This document shows positions 25,581 to 34,849 of a stretch of DNA of 64,000 bases, one piece after another (positions within the stretch are counted from its first letter, which is position 1; each line of letters opens with the position of its first letter). Source of the DNA: Metarhizobium sp964253915 (GTDB taxonomy: Bacteria > Pseudomonadota > Alphaproteobacteria > Rhizobiales > Rhizobiaceae); assembly GCF_964253915.1 (NCBI RefSeq), contig NZ_CAXUSG020000014.1, forward strand, positions 1-64,000. Reading direction: 5' to 3'. The position numbers were made by a program, and so were the translations under genes. The notes under the pieces are model-generated. The model was given only the letters and a program-made list of their open reading frames with translations, searched no databases and was not told the origin of the DNA.

Positions 25581-26243
25581 TTGTTCATTCTGGTTCAGGC
25601 GCATCAGTACACCCGTTATAAACCTCTCATGGATCAGGCATTTCGCCTGCGAAAACGCGTGTTTCACGATCAACTCGGTTGGGCCGTGACAATCGACGGT
25701 GATTGCGAGCGCGACGAGTACGATGCTCTGCGGCCGGCTTACCTGATGTGGTGCAATGATCGCGCGGATCGCCTTTACGGAACGCTGCGGCTGATGCCAA
25801 CCACCGGCCCGACGCTTCTCTACGACGTCTTCCGCGACACGTTTGCGGGTGCCAGCCTGATCGCACCCGGAATATACGAAGGAACGAGAATGTGCCTCGA
25901 TGAGGAAACACTCTCCGAGGATTTTCCGAGCCTGGAAATAGGGAAAGCTTTCGGCATGCTGTTGCTGGCATTGTGCGAATGCGGATTGTCGCACGGTATC
26001 GAGACGCTGGTCTCGAACTACGAGCCGCACCTGGCGCGGGTCTATCGTCGGGCGGGGCTCGCCGTTGAAGAGGTCGGCCGTGCGGACGGCTATGGTCGCT
26101 CTCCGGTTTGCTGCGGTATCTTCGAAGTTTCAGAGGAAGTTCGCACGCGCATGCAGCAGGCGCTCGGTGTCGCGGCTCCCCTCTATGCAGGATATCGCCC
26201 GCGCAAAATTGCAGCCAGCGAGCCCGTGCGCATATCGGCCTGA
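25581..26243 (+). CDS. traI: TraI, acyl-homoserine lactone synthase
   Basis: 220-aa LuxI-family enzyme making the conjugation autoinducer from SAM and an acyl-ACP. Invariant residues are present: R24, F28, W34, D45, D48, R70, E100 and R103. The start is TTG 25581 with GGAGATAAACC ahead. The C-terminal 30 residues extend past the usual family end. In Ti plasmids traI is the first gene of the trb operon; here it is codirectional with the second luxR and converges on trbI (40 nt between stops), so its control is separated from trb. Confidence 0.93.
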   Translation: MFILVQAHQYTRYKPLMDQAFRLRKRVFHDQLGWAVTIDGDCERDEYDALRPAYLMWCNDRADRLYGTLRLMPTTGPTLLYDVFRDTFAGASLIAPGIYEGTRMCLDEETLSEDFPSLEIGKAFGMLLLALCECGLSHGIETLVSNYEPHLARVYRRAGLAVEEVGRADGYGRSPVCCGIFEVSEEVRTRMQQALGVAAPLYAGYRPRKIAASEPVRISA

Positions 26244-26283
26244 TCCAGGAGTTGTCCAAAGGGCGGTTGCGACAACGTGTGCC

Positions 26284-27579
26284 TCAACCGCCATAATTTC
26301 CGGGAAAGACAATATCCTGGTCGACGAGTACGTTGAACTTGTAGCCCGGTCGGATCTGGATGGTGGGCTGAACGTTCAGGTTCTTGGAAATTGTCTGCTC
26401 CGCGACGCGGCCGAAGGTCTCCGCAAAATTCCTGCGCGCCGCGTCAGAGGCTGTATCCTGTGTGGCGAGGGTGGAACTCTCCGGAACTGCCATATCGATG
26501 CCAGTACCAATCAGTGCAACAAGCGCCGCCGAACCGAAGGTGCGGAAATAGTGATTATTGACCTTGTCAGAGAACCCCCCATAGCCCTGCGAGTCCGTTC
26601 CAGCCATGCCGCCGATCTGCAGTGTCGAGCCATTCGGGAAGATGACATCCGTCCAGACGACCAGAACGCGGCTTTGGCCAAACGAGACCTTGCTGTCATA
26701 GCGTCCGAGTAATTTGGTACCTTGCGGAATGAGAAGAAAATGCCCGGTGGCACTGTCGTAGATGTGCTGGCTCACCTGCGCTGTGATCCGGCCCGGCAAA
26801 TCGGAAATGATACCGGTAATCATGGTCGCAGGGATGACCGAGCCGCGCTTCAGTTCATAGCGTGACTGCAGGGGTACAACCTGGTTCGGCAGGTAGCCGA
26901 GATCCTTGATGTCGGCGTTGAAGAAATCTTCCTTCGAAGTCTGCCCGTTTGGATCGGCATTCTGGCCCATCAAACCCGATTTCATGGCTGCCGCATAGAG
27001 ATCGGAGGCACCGTTATTGGTGGCCGGCTGCCGCTCCGTTGTCCTGGTGTCGTTGGAGATATTTCCCAGCTCCGAGATTTTGACCTTCAGCGGCGAATCA
27101 AACGCAGTCGCACGGGCCTGAAGGCTGGCCATGCGCTGTCGCTGCTGTTCACGCAGGACTTGTTCGCGCTGCTCGCGGCGAAGTCGGGCCAACCAGTCTT
27201 CTTCCGACTCCATCTGCGGTCGGCGCTCTTCCCGTGCCTGCTGCCTTATCTGCTCTTCTTCAATCGGCTTGGCCTCGACATTTGTCTGGGTTGTGGGCGT
27301 GGGCTGGAATACGGGCTGCTCTTCGCGATCCCCGATGATGCCGTCTTTCACCCCGCGCTTCATCTGATCAGCGAAGGTCGAGGCCGGGACGTTCGAGCCT
27401 GCGTCATCCGGAATTCTGTCGCCGAACCGCAGTCCCCGGGATGAGATGCCGTAAACAAGGACACCGGCGACGACGACTGCGATACCGATTCCAAAGAACA
27501 CCGGCAGGCGATTGAGCCGTTTCATGCCCTTTTCCTGCGCGGCGCTGCTCGGATTGCCGAGCTGGAGCGACTGGACCAT
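26284..27579 (-). CDS. trbI: TrbI, mating-pore channel protein (VirB10-like)
   Basis: 431-aa VirB10/TrbI protein. A single transmembrane helix at about residues 27-47 (FFGIGIAVVVAGVLVYGI) is followed by a charged, Gln/Arg-rich periplasmic linker. The conserved C-terminal beta domain runs from about 225 (GSVIPATMITGIISDLPGRI) to LVDQDIVFPG. It bridges inner and outer membranes in the type IV secretion channel. Last gene of the trb operon. Confidence 0.95.
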   Translation of the reverse strand: MVQSLQLGNPSSAAQEKGMKRLNRLPVFFGIGIAVVVAGVLVYGISSRGLRFGDRIPDDAGSNVPASTFADQMKRGVKDGIIGDREEQPVFQPTPTTQTNVEAKPIEEEQIRQQAREERRPQMESEEDWLARLRREQREQVLREQQRQRMASLQARATAFDSPLKVKISELGNISNDTRTTERQPATNNGASDLYAAAMKSGLMGQNADPNGQTSKEDFFNADIKDLGYLPNQVVPLQSRYELKRGSVIPATMITGIISDLPGRITAQVSQHIYDSATGHFLLIPQGTKLLGRYDSKVSFGQSRVLVVWTDVIFPNGSTLQIGGMAGTDSQGYGGFSDKVNNHYFRTFGSAALVALIGTGIDMAVPESSTLATQDTASDAARRNFAETFGRVAEQTISKNLNVQPTIQIRPGYKFNVLVDQDIVFPGNYGG

Positions 27580-27591
27580 ATTTGTCTCTCC

Positions 27592-28035
27592 TCAGTTTCG
27601 CTTCATTAATGAAAGCGGGCTCGTCGGCGTAGCGCCACCTGATGACACCGAATAGGCCCGCCCAAGCTCTAGCGTCTCGCTGGAAAGCCTCACTAGTACC
27701 TGTCCGTCGATGTCGATCAACGAATATGCCAGTTCGATCGGTTTGGCGGTGTCTTTCCCCGAGCGTGCCTTGTCATCTGTCACGACAGTGAAACCCCACC
27801 CTTTTAACGCGGCCTCGAGCGCGGCCGCGAAATCCGATGTGTCGTTGTGAAGCCTGATCGGCGTGGCGGTTGTCCCTGCCTGCTCCGCATAACGTCCAGC
27901 TATGTCACCAGCGATCGCGCTTGCGGCGGGGCCCGTTACAGTCGAAGGCGCGGCGCTCGTCGTGAGCGCGTCTGTTCCGGTCTGGCAACCAGAGAGAAGA
28001 ACGGCGGAGACGAAAGGAAGAATGCATAAGCGCAT
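27592..28035 (-). CDS. trbH: TrbH, mating-pair-formation lipoprotein
   Basis: 147-aa outer-membrane lipoprotein candidate. The signal peptide ends in the lipobox LLSG-C17. The body contains a TrbH-like region (FAAALEAALKGWGFTVV). It lies between trbG (3 nt away) and trbI (12 nt), the conserved order. Confidence 0.85.
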   Translation of the reverse strand: MRLCILPFVSAVLLSGCQTGTDALTTSAAPSTVTGPAASAIAGDIAGRYAEQAGTTATPIRLHNDTSDFAAALEAALKGWGFTVVTDDKARSGKDTAKPIELAYSLIDIDGQVLVRLSSETLELGRAYSVSSGGATPTSPLSLMKRN

Positions 28036-28038
28036 CGG

Positions 28039-28869
28039 TCAGCCTCCTTTCCTAATGGTAATTTTCTGCTGGCGCCAGCCGACGCCCGAAACAAGGACAG
28101 CCTTGTCGATGTTGTAATCGACAATCATCATGTCGTTCTTCATCCGGTAGTTTACGATCCGGTTTTGCCCGCCAGAGACCACGAAGAGGACCGGCGCATC
28201 TTGACCGGAGAGTGTTCGCGGAAACTGTATGTAGGTCTTCTGCCCATCCGAATAGACGCGCTTCGGCTTCCAGGGCGCGCTGCCGCTCAGTGAATAGGCG
28301 AAGGCAAGTTGCTCTGGCGGCACGCCGCCGTCGGCATTGGTCATCGTCTGAATGCGAGCGTTGATGTCGGACAATCTCGTCGCGGCCTCCTCCGGATACT
28401 CGAAACCAACGCGAGCCATGTACTGGCTTGGATGCGATTTGAGCTGAATGTGATACGTGCGCCTCGACGTCGTCACGACCATCGATGTGACCAGCCCGGC
28501 CTCAGACGGTTTGACGATCAGGTGAGTTGCCTGTCCGCCCGCAGCACCGGATGTGGCCGGCTCGACCTTCCAGCGTACCGTGTCGCCGACAAGAACGTCG
28601 CGGACAATCTCCCCACCCTGAAGCTCGATGTCGCAGACCTGTAAAGGTGAGCAGACGACAGAAGGCTGCGTCTCACCGAACAGGAAGATGACTTTTCCGT
28701 CGGCCCCAGTTGTCACCAGTCCCCGCTGCCCACGCCATTTGTTGGAGAGGGTGGTTCCTTTCGCCTCATTCGTCGTCAGGCTCTGGGCAAAGCCCGATGT
28801 CGTCGCCGTGATCAAAAGCGCAAGTGCAGTCATGCAGCAAAGCGCTGCCCGATTTAACCTTGTATTCAT
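28039..28869 (-). CDS. trbG: TrbG, mating-pore protein (VirB9-like)
   Basis: 276-aa periplasmic VirB9/TrbG homologue with an N-terminal signal peptide (ALCCMTALALLITATTSGFA). The C-terminal domain (FAYSLSGSAPWKPKRVYSDGQKTYIQFP, then VSGVGWRQQKITI) is the part that contacts the VirB7/VirB10-type partners TrbH and TrbI. 15 nt separate it from trbF. Confidence 0.93.
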   Translation of the reverse strand: MNTRLNRAALCCMTALALLITATTSGFAQSLTTNEAKGTTLSNKWRGQRGLVTTGADGKVIFLFGETQPSVVCSPLQVCDIELQGGEIVRDVLVGDTVRWKVEPATSGAAGGQATHLIVKPSEAGLVTSMVVTTSRRTYHIQLKSHPSQYMARVGFEYPEEAATRLSDINARIQTMTNADGGVPPEQLAFAYSLSGSAPWKPKRVYSDGQKTYIQFPRTLSGQDAPVLFVVSGGQNRIVNYRMKNDMMIVDYNIDKAVLVSGVGWRQQKITIRKGG

Positions 28870-28884
28870 TGAAGTCCCCTGCCC

Positions 28885-29547
28885 TTACAGTTGCGCGGTC
28901 CAGTCGAAGTCCTTGACGTAGAGGCCGATGGGATTGAGCCGGATGGTCGCCTCGTCCTGGGGTGGGGTGATCGCCACCGTGGCTATGCCGCGAAATCGGC
29001 GTGTCGCGATTTCCTTGCCTTTGCGGTCCCGTTCGTACTCAGTCCAGTCGATCTGATAGGTCTGGTTCGACAGCGCGACGATGTTGTTCACCTCGATGGC
29101 GACGGTCGCATTCACGGCCTTCTCGAATGGCGAGTTGCCACGGAACCAGGCATTAATCTTCTGGGTCGATGGATCGCTCGTCCTGAGAAGCGCATAGGTC
29201 CTGTCGATGTATTGTTTCTGAACGACGGCATCCGGCGTGATCGAGCGGAAACTGGTTATAAAGCCGCCGAGCGTTGCCCGGATGACCCGGGCGTCGGCAT
29301 ATTCGATCTGCTGCGGAAATCCTGCAGAGATGGTGTTTCCGAGCTTGTCGACCTCGACGATGTACGGAACAAGCTTCACTTGCGTGCTCAGATACAACGA
29401 ATAACCGAAACCGATCACCGCCATGCCGAGGCTCAAGATTCCGACCATTCGCCATGCCGAGGCCGCCCTCACGTAAGAGCCGTATCGTTCCGACCATTCC
29501 TGCCTTGCGGCAAGGTACGGGTTCTCGGGGGCGCGTTGCGCTGCCAT
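28885..29547 (-). CDS. trbF: TrbF, mating-pore protein (VirB8-like)
   Basis: 220-aa VirB8/TrbF assembly factor: one transmembrane helix at about residues 32-53 (MVGILSLGMAVIGFGYSLYL) and a periplasmic NTF2-like domain ending in the family signature (YQIDWTEYERDRKGKE). The start at ATG 29547 follows a short gap after trbL. Confidence 0.93.
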   Translation of the reverse strand: MAAQRAPENPYLAARQEWSERYGSYVRAASAWRMVGILSLGMAVIGFGYSLYLSTQVKLVPYIVEVDKLGNTISAGFPQQIEYADARVIRATLGGFITSFRSITPDAVVQKQYIDRTYALLRTSDPSTQKINAWFRGNSPFEKAVNATVAIEVNNIVALSNQTYQIDWTEYERDRKGKEIATRRFRGIATVAITPPQDEATIRLNPIGLYVKDFDWTAQL

Positions 29548-29568
29548 ATTGTTTTCCCTGTCTTAAAT

Positions 29569-30750
29569 TTACGATTTGTCGTGTCGTTCCGGCGGCTGAC
29601 CGGGCGAGGCTCCTTTGCCACGAGCCTGGTCGAGCTTCGCGTTCGCTAGGCCAAGGATGGAGCCGGCATAAGCGCCGGGCGACCCGATCGCCTTCTCCTT
29701 GGCTGCGGATCCTGCTGCTTGCCCGGCCGAGCCAAGGCCTGCACCCACTCCGCGAATAGCCGCTCCTCCAAAGGATGATCCGGCGGCCCGCGCCGCTTGC
29801 CCTGCTGCAAATCCTGCTCCGGCCGCACCTGCGGCCAGGAAGGCTCCGCCGGTTGCAAAAGACGCCGCCTGCCCACCGTGCTGAATGGCTTCCATCCCGC
29901 CGGAAACAGACGCCCCCTGAACGACGCCCTGCATGATGTTTGGAACATACATCGCGATGATAAACACAACGACCGAGATGCCGGCGATCGCAAGTGTCGT
30001 GATGAACTGGTCGGTCTCGGCGGTAGGGGCCTGAGCCAGCCCTAAGAGGACACCGGAGCCGATCTTAGCGATCATGACCAACGCCATGAGCTTCATGCCA
30101 ACGCCGAAAGCATAAACGAGATATCGGACAGCAAAGTCCTTGGTGAACGAGGATCCACCAAGGCCGAGCATGATCATTCCCGCGAGTAGGCCGACATACA
30201 TCTCGACCATCACAGCCACGAAAATCGCTGCCACCAGCGAGAAGCAGATGACAACAATACCCATGGCGAGAACGGCTGCGATCGCAAGGGCATTATCCTC
30301 GAAGACACCGAACTTGGCCTGTTCCGACATCTGCGAAGCGACACGGATACCCGCATCGAACACCTCCGCAGGCGAAGCTGACCCGCTGCCGGCCCCGATC
30401 TGATAGAGACTATCGACAACAGCTTTGGCAAACGTCGGTCCCTGGGTCAAAACAAAGGCAAAAAAGCCGATGAACATGATCCTCCGCACAAGCTCAGCGA
30501 ACCAGCTGTCGAGGGATGCCGACTGAATGGCGAGCCACACCGCGGCAATCCCCACCTCTATTCCGGCGAGGATCCAGAACAGAGACCTTGCCGCATCCAT
30601 GATGGTTGTTTCCCAACCCTTGGCAGCGGAAGAAACCTGATTTTCAAGCTCTGTGAGGACTTGGCCCTGCTGTGCAAACGCAGGGCCGGCCAGCATAAGG
30701 CAGGCAAGTCCGGTTGCGAAAAAGATCAACTCGATCCGTGCCCTCACCAT
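29569..30750 (-). CDS. trbL: TrbL, polytopic inner-membrane mating protein (VirB6-like)
   Basis: 393-aa VirB6/TrbL protein with a signal-like first segment, about six hydrophobic helices (residues 60-260) and a Gly/Ala-rich C-terminal tail (GAAGAGFAAGQAARAAGSS). The start at ATG 30750 overlaps the trbK stop. The tail is typical of TrbL. Confidence 0.93.
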   Translation of the reverse strand: MVRARIELIFFATGLACLMLAGPAFAQQGQVLTELENQVSSAAKGWETTIMDAARSLFWILAGIEVGIAAVWLAIQSASLDSWFAELVRRIMFIGFFAFVLTQGPTFAKAVVDSLYQIGAGSGSASPAEVFDAGIRVASQMSEQAKFGVFEDNALAIAAVLAMGIVVICFSLVAAIFVAVMVEMYVGLLAGMIMLGLGGSSFTKDFAVRYLVYAFGVGMKLMALVMIAKIGSGVLLGLAQAPTAETDQFITTLAIAGISVVVFIIAMYVPNIMQGVVQGASVSGGMEAIQHGGQAASFATGGAFLAAGAAGAGFAAGQAARAAGSSFGGAAIRGVGAGLGSAGQAAGSAAKEKAIGSPGAYAGSILGLANAKLDQARGKGASPGQPPERHDKS

Positions 30751-30926
30751 CTCGGACGCATTTCCTGGCCCTTTTCGATTGGGGGCAGGTCCTTTTTCAC
30801 ACCGAAAAATTTCTCGCTCTTTTTGGATGCGGATCTCTCGTCGGACTTCATGATGAACACCGTTGCTGCGGACACTGAAGCCGCCGCGACCAAAAGCGCG
30901 ATAGCGATGACAACCGCGCGGCTCAC
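30744..30926 (-). CDS. trbK: TrbK, small membrane protein (entry exclusion in relatives)
   Basis: 60-aa protein from a GTG that overlaps the trbJ stop (GGTGA). The N-terminal hydrophobic segment is VVIAIALLVAAASVSAATVFI. The rest is charged and ends GQEMRPRW. No lipobox Cys is present, unlike some TrbK lipoproteins. Position between trbJ and trbL identifies it. The C-terminal 8 residues closely resemble those of TrbJ (GQKMEPRW). Confidence 0.75.
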   Translation of the reverse strand: MSRAVVIAIALLVAAASVSAATVFIMKSDERSASKKSEKFFGVKKDLPPIEKGQEMRPRW

Positions 30927-31726
30927 CAGCGGGGCTCCATCTTCTGACCTTCTGGGACGCCACTGGTGTCGGCGTTGAAGAACTTTTCCCGCCGAGCCTG
31001 TGCCAGATCCTTGTCGGTCTGCTCGCTTTGCAGCCACGTCCCCATCATCGTCATCTGCTGGGATACGAGACCACGCAGCTTTTGTGTTTGCGCAACCTGC
31101 TGCGCTGCAATCTCGTGGCCGACCTGGAGAGCTTTCATTTGGCCATCGGCAGATTCCGACATGTTTCGGAGGGAGTCCATCGTATCCTCCTCGCTGTCGA
31201 ACTGGTCAGCCGTCAGGCTTGCAGCCTTGAGCGCGCTGGCGATGGTGTCGCGGTTGGTATCTGACCAACTGGCATAGCTCGAGGACAGGTCTGTCCCGTT
31301 GGCGGCGGCAGTCTGTAGCTCAGCATAGGATTGAAAGCGCTGCTTCAGCACATCATCTGCGCTCCCCATCGAGAAGGAGATGCTCTGTCCCTGATCGACG
31401 ATATCCCGCAGCCGGTTCAGGTCGTTTTCGACTTGGCCCCAGATGTGATCGGGCAGCTGCGCCGTGTTTTGCAGCATGTTTTCGTAGATGTTCAGCTGGT
31501 TTTGGATCTGCTCGGCCAACTGACTGATCTGTGTCAGCTGATTGTCGACTTGCAGGCCGGAGCTTTTAAGGAGGTCGACGAGCTGTGCATTGTTGGCAAG
31601 CTGTGTCCACTCGGTCGCAGCGCCCGTCGCTGAGCCGGCAAATGCTGGTGCCGAAGCGCAGACTGTAAAAGCTGCCACGACAGCGGTCGCGGATTTGCTT
31701 CTGAGCGATAGGATATGGTCAAGCAT
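30923..31726 (-). CDS. trbJ: TrbJ, periplasmic mating-pair protein (VirB5-like)
   Basis: 267-aa VirB5/TrbJ-type minor pilus component. The signal peptide ends near APAFAGS, and the mature part is helical and Gln-rich (QLTQISQLAEQIQNQLNIYE). ATG 31726 overlaps the trbE stop by 8 nt; the stop overlaps the trbK GTG. Confidence 0.92.
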   Translation of the reverse strand: MLDHILSLRSKSATAVVAAFTVCASAPAFAGSATGAATEWTQLANNAQLVDLLKSSGLQVDNQLTQISQLAEQIQNQLNIYENMLQNTAQLPDHIWGQVENDLNRLRDIVDQGQSISFSMGSADDVLKQRFQSYAELQTAAANGTDLSSSYASWSDTNRDTIASALKAASLTADQFDSEEDTMDSLRNMSESADGQMKALQVGHEIAAQQVAQTQKLRGLVSQQMTMMGTWLQSEQTDKDLAQARREKFFNADTSGVPEGQKMEPRW

Positions 31727-34157
31727 AGCGATTGATCCCTCTTTCATTGAGCCATTGGGTCGGCCAGTCTTTGCCGTAGGTTGAGAGAAGTTCCCGGATC
31801 CGAGCGAGGTCGGCTTTGCCGGAAGCACCGACGAAGGAGAGGGTGAGCGGCCCCAGCGCCATATCGAAAAGGCGGCGTCCGTCCGGCGACGTCACGTAAT
31901 ACTCCCGCTTTGGAATAGCGGCTGCGACGATTTCGATTTGGCGAGGATTAAAGCCGATGCGCTCATAGAATTCTCGTGTCCCGGACTCGCGGGCAGCCCC
32001 ATTCGGGAGGCAGATCTTGGTTGGGCAGGATTCCTTCAGGACATCGGTGATGCCCGAGCGCTCTGCGTCCGAAATTGACTGTGTGGCGAGAACGACAGCG
32101 CAGTTTGCCTTTCGCAGCACCTTCAGCCACTCGCGGATCTTGTCGCGGAACACCGGGTGGCCGAGCATCAGCCAAGCCTCATCGAGAATGATGAGGCTTG
32201 GTGCCCCCGTGAGCCGTTTTTCGATCCGGCGAAACAGATAGGTCAGCACGGGGACGAGATTTCGCTCGCCCATATTCATCAGTTGCTCGATCTCGAAGCA
32301 CTGGAACAGACCGAGGGTTAGCGAATCCCGTTCAGCGTCGAGAAGTTGGCCCATGGGGCCGTCAACAGTGTAGTGGTGCAACGCGTCCTTGATCTCCCGC
32401 ATCTGCACGCCGCTCACAAAATCCGACAGCGACCGGCCTGGAGCCCCCGCCATCAAACCGATCTGCCGAGATATGGCGTTTCGGTAGTCCGGGGTGACCG
32501 TGACACCCTGCAGGGAGACGAGTGTTTCGATCCATTCGGAAGCCCAGGCGCGGTCGGTATCGGTCGAGAGGTCGGAGAGAGGGCAAAAGGCAAGCCTAGC
32601 CCCCTCCCCTGCCTCGCCGCCGATTTCGTAATGATTGCCATCCACGGCCAGCGTCAGCGGCAGAATAGAGTTGCCTTTGTCGAAGGCGAAAACCTGCGCA
32701 CCCCGATACCGGCGAAATTGCGCTGCGATGAGCGCGAGAAGCGTTGACTTGCCGGAACCGGTTGGTCCGAAAATAAGCGTATGCCCGACATCATCCACGT
32801 GAAGGTTCAGCCGGAAGGGTGACGATCCGGAAGCCACCTGTGTCAGTGGCGGCGCGTCGGATGGATAGAACGGGCAGGGCGCAAGCGGACTGCCCGACCA
32901 GACGGAATTGAGGGGGATCAGGTCAGAGAGGTTGCGGGTGTTTATCAGCGGTTCCCGGATGTTGCAGTACCAGTTGCCTGGCAGGCTCCCGAGGAACGCG
33001 TCTGTCGCATTCAACGTCTCGATCCGCGCGCCAAATCCTTCAGCCTGGATCAACCTTCGAACGGACTCGGCTTTATCGGCAAGATTTTCTCTGCTCTCGT
33101 CGAACAGGATGATCACCGGCGTGTAATAGCCATAAGCGACCAGCTGCGAAGAAGCCTCGGCGATAGCGTCTTCAGTCTCCGCGACCATCGCCATTGCGTC
33201 TTGGTCAACCGATCGGCTCTGTGTCTGGAAGAGTTGGTCGAAGAAAGGCCGTACCTTTTGCTGCCATTTCTTGCGCGTGCGCTCCAACCGCTGTTTGGCT
33301 TCCTCAGCATCCAGAAAGATAAAGCGCGACGACCAGCGGTAGGTGAGCGGCAAGAGATCGAGGCTATTCAAGATGCCTGGCCAGCTCTCGGCCGGCAAAC
33401 CGTCGATCGCAATCACGCTGAGGAACCGGTTTTCGACCTTCGGGGTAAGGCCGTGCTCCAGCTCCGCGGTCGCTAGCCAATCCAAATACATGGGAATTTC
33501 AGGTAGACGGACTGGGTGGTTTTCACCGGTGATGCAGAACCGGATGAACTGGAAAAGCTCATCGTAGCGGGCAATGCGGGTGCCACCGCGTTCCGGCACC
33601 TCACGCGTCCGCATACGCTCAATGGAGATGACGTTGCCGAGGTACTGCTCAATCTCTCGGGTGGAGCGCCTGAAACTGTCGAGCACCGTGTCGGCATATG
33701 TCGCCGTCCGGCTCTCAGTGTCCGAGTAGATATAACGCGTGACGCCAGATCGTCGGCGCTCGGGAGGGCGATATGTCAGGACGAGCGCATGCCGGCTCTC
33801 GAAATGCCCGCGCTCCTGTTCGAAGTGCTTGCGTCGCTCATCATCGATCATGCGAGTGACAGCATCGGGGAAATGACTGCGTTCCGCAGAAGGATAGTCA
33901 GTCGTTGGGATGCGCACGGCCTCGACCTGGATCATCCAGCCGGAACCCAGCCTTGAAAGGATCGTATTGATCTGACGGGACAGCTCGTTGCGCTCGAAAT
34001 CCGTGGCGCTCTCGGAGTCAGGGCCGGCAAAATACCACCCCGCCATGAGACTTCCGTCCTTGAGAAGAATGATCCCATTGTCGACCAGTCCGGCATAGGG
34101 CACGAGATCGGCGAACGACGGTGCAGACGGGCGAAGGGAACGCAAAGCGACCATCAT
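31719..34157 (-). CDS. trbE: TrbE, mating-pore ATPase (VirB4-like)
   Basis: 812-aa VirB4-family ATPase that powers pilus and channel assembly. It begins MMVALRSLRPSAPSFADLVPYAGLVDNG. Walker A is FGPTGSGKSTLLALIA (about residue 466), and a Walker B-like SLIILDEAWLMLGHP lies in the C-terminal third. ATG codons at 34157 and 34154 are both possible; AGAGGTGC precedes. Closely spaced behind trbD. Confidence 0.95.
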   Translation of the reverse strand: MMVALRSLRPSAPSFADLVPYAGLVDNGIILLKDGSLMAGWYFAGPDSESATDFERNELSRQINTILSRLGSGWMIQVEAVRIPTTDYPSAERSHFPDAVTRMIDDERRKHFEQERGHFESRHALVLTYRPPERRRSGVTRYIYSDTESRTATYADTVLDSFRRSTREIEQYLGNVISIERMRTREVPERGGTRIARYDELFQFIRFCITGENHPVRLPEIPMYLDWLATAELEHGLTPKVENRFLSVIAIDGLPAESWPGILNSLDLLPLTYRWSSRFIFLDAEEAKQRLERTRKKWQQKVRPFFDQLFQTQSRSVDQDAMAMVAETEDAIAEASSQLVAYGYYTPVIILFDESRENLADKAESVRRLIQAEGFGARIETLNATDAFLGSLPGNWYCNIREPLINTRNLSDLIPLNSVWSGSPLAPCPFYPSDAPPLTQVASGSSPFRLNLHVDDVGHTLIFGPTGSGKSTLLALIAAQFRRYRGAQVFAFDKGNSILPLTLAVDGNHYEIGGEAGEGARLAFCPLSDLSTDTDRAWASEWIETLVSLQGVTVTPDYRNAISRQIGLMAGAPGRSLSDFVSGVQMREIKDALHHYTVDGPMGQLLDAERDSLTLGLFQCFEIEQLMNMGERNLVPVLTYLFRRIEKRLTGAPSLIILDEAWLMLGHPVFRDKIREWLKVLRKANCAVVLATQSISDAERSGITDVLKESCPTKICLPNGAARESGTREFYERIGFNPRQIEIVAAAIPKREYYVTSPDGRRLFDMALGPLTLSFVGASGKADLARIRELLSTYGKDWPTQWLNERGINRYA

Positions 34158-34164
34158 TGCACCT

Positions 34165-34464
34165 CTAAAAACGCCGCCACGGCGAAGACGTGGGCAGGTA
34201 GTGATGCCGGTAGCGCAAATGCCGCACGTAGACATGACGCATGAGGGGATCGGATTTTGCCATCATGCGCAGTGCGCCGACGATCACGAACCAGATGGCG
34301 ATGCCGAACAGCGCTGAATACAGGGTGAGCACGACGAAGATCAGGATGATCGCCACCAGCCCTGTGACAAGCAGGAGCTCCCGGTCTGCCCCCATCAGCA
34401 GATTCGGTCGTGAAAGAGCGCGGTGAATGCGATTGCGTTGGAGAGCGGAATGCGGCTCACCCAT
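34165..34464 (-). CDS. trbD: TrbD, small inner-membrane mating protein (VirB3-like)
   Basis: 99-aa VirB3/TrbD protein with two adjacent membrane segments (LLLVTGLVAIILIFVVLTLY and ALFGIAIWFVIVGALRMM). ATG 34464 is preceded by GAGGGGAGGGGGCC and overlaps the end of trbC. Confidence 0.9.
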   Translation of the reverse strand: MGEPHSALQRNRIHRALSRPNLLMGADRELLLVTGLVAIILIFVVLTLYSALFGIAIWFVIVGALRMMAKSDPLMRHVYVRHLRYRHHYLPTSSPWRRF

Positions 34465-34849
34465 TGGCCCCCTCCCCTCTTGCAACGGACATCGGCTGGG
34501 AAACGGTCCCTGGCAAACTTGTGGCAGTGATGCCGATCGACGCGCCGGTCGCACCGAACAGTCCGACAATCGTCGTCGCCCCCAGCAGGATACCGGCGAC
34601 CAGTACGATGTAGACGAGGCGTCGCGCGAAATCGTTGAGCTCGCCGCCGAAGATCAGCATTCCGCCGGCGATCGCCATGGCGGCGAGGGCAATTGCTCCT
34701 GCGACTGGCCCAGTGATGGATTCCTGAATCTGTTCAAGCGGCCCCTCCCAGGGAAGACTCCCACCGGAACTGGCAAGGGCTGGCGCGGCAAGCGCCGCGC
34801 AAAACATCGCAGCGAGCAGTCCGAGGCGAAAAGAGCGATTATGCAGCAT
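34457..34849 (-). CDS. trbC: TrbC, conjugative pilin (VirB2-like)
   Basis: 130-aa prepilin. A long signal sequence ends near APALASS. The mature region has two hydrophobic segments (VAGAIALAAMAIAGGMLIFG, then LVYIVLVAGILLGATTIVGLFG), as in circular conjugative pilins processed by TraF. The start at 34849 is preferred because TGAGGAC lies 7 nt upstream; an ATG at 34861 is also in frame. Overlaps trbB and trbD. Confidence 0.9.
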   Translation of the reverse strand: MLHNRSFRLGLLAAMFCAALAAPALASSGGSLPWEGPLEQIQESITGPVAGAIALAAMAIAGGMLIFGGELNDFARRLVYIVLVAGILLGATTIVGLFGATGASIGITATSLPGTVSQPMSVARGEGANG

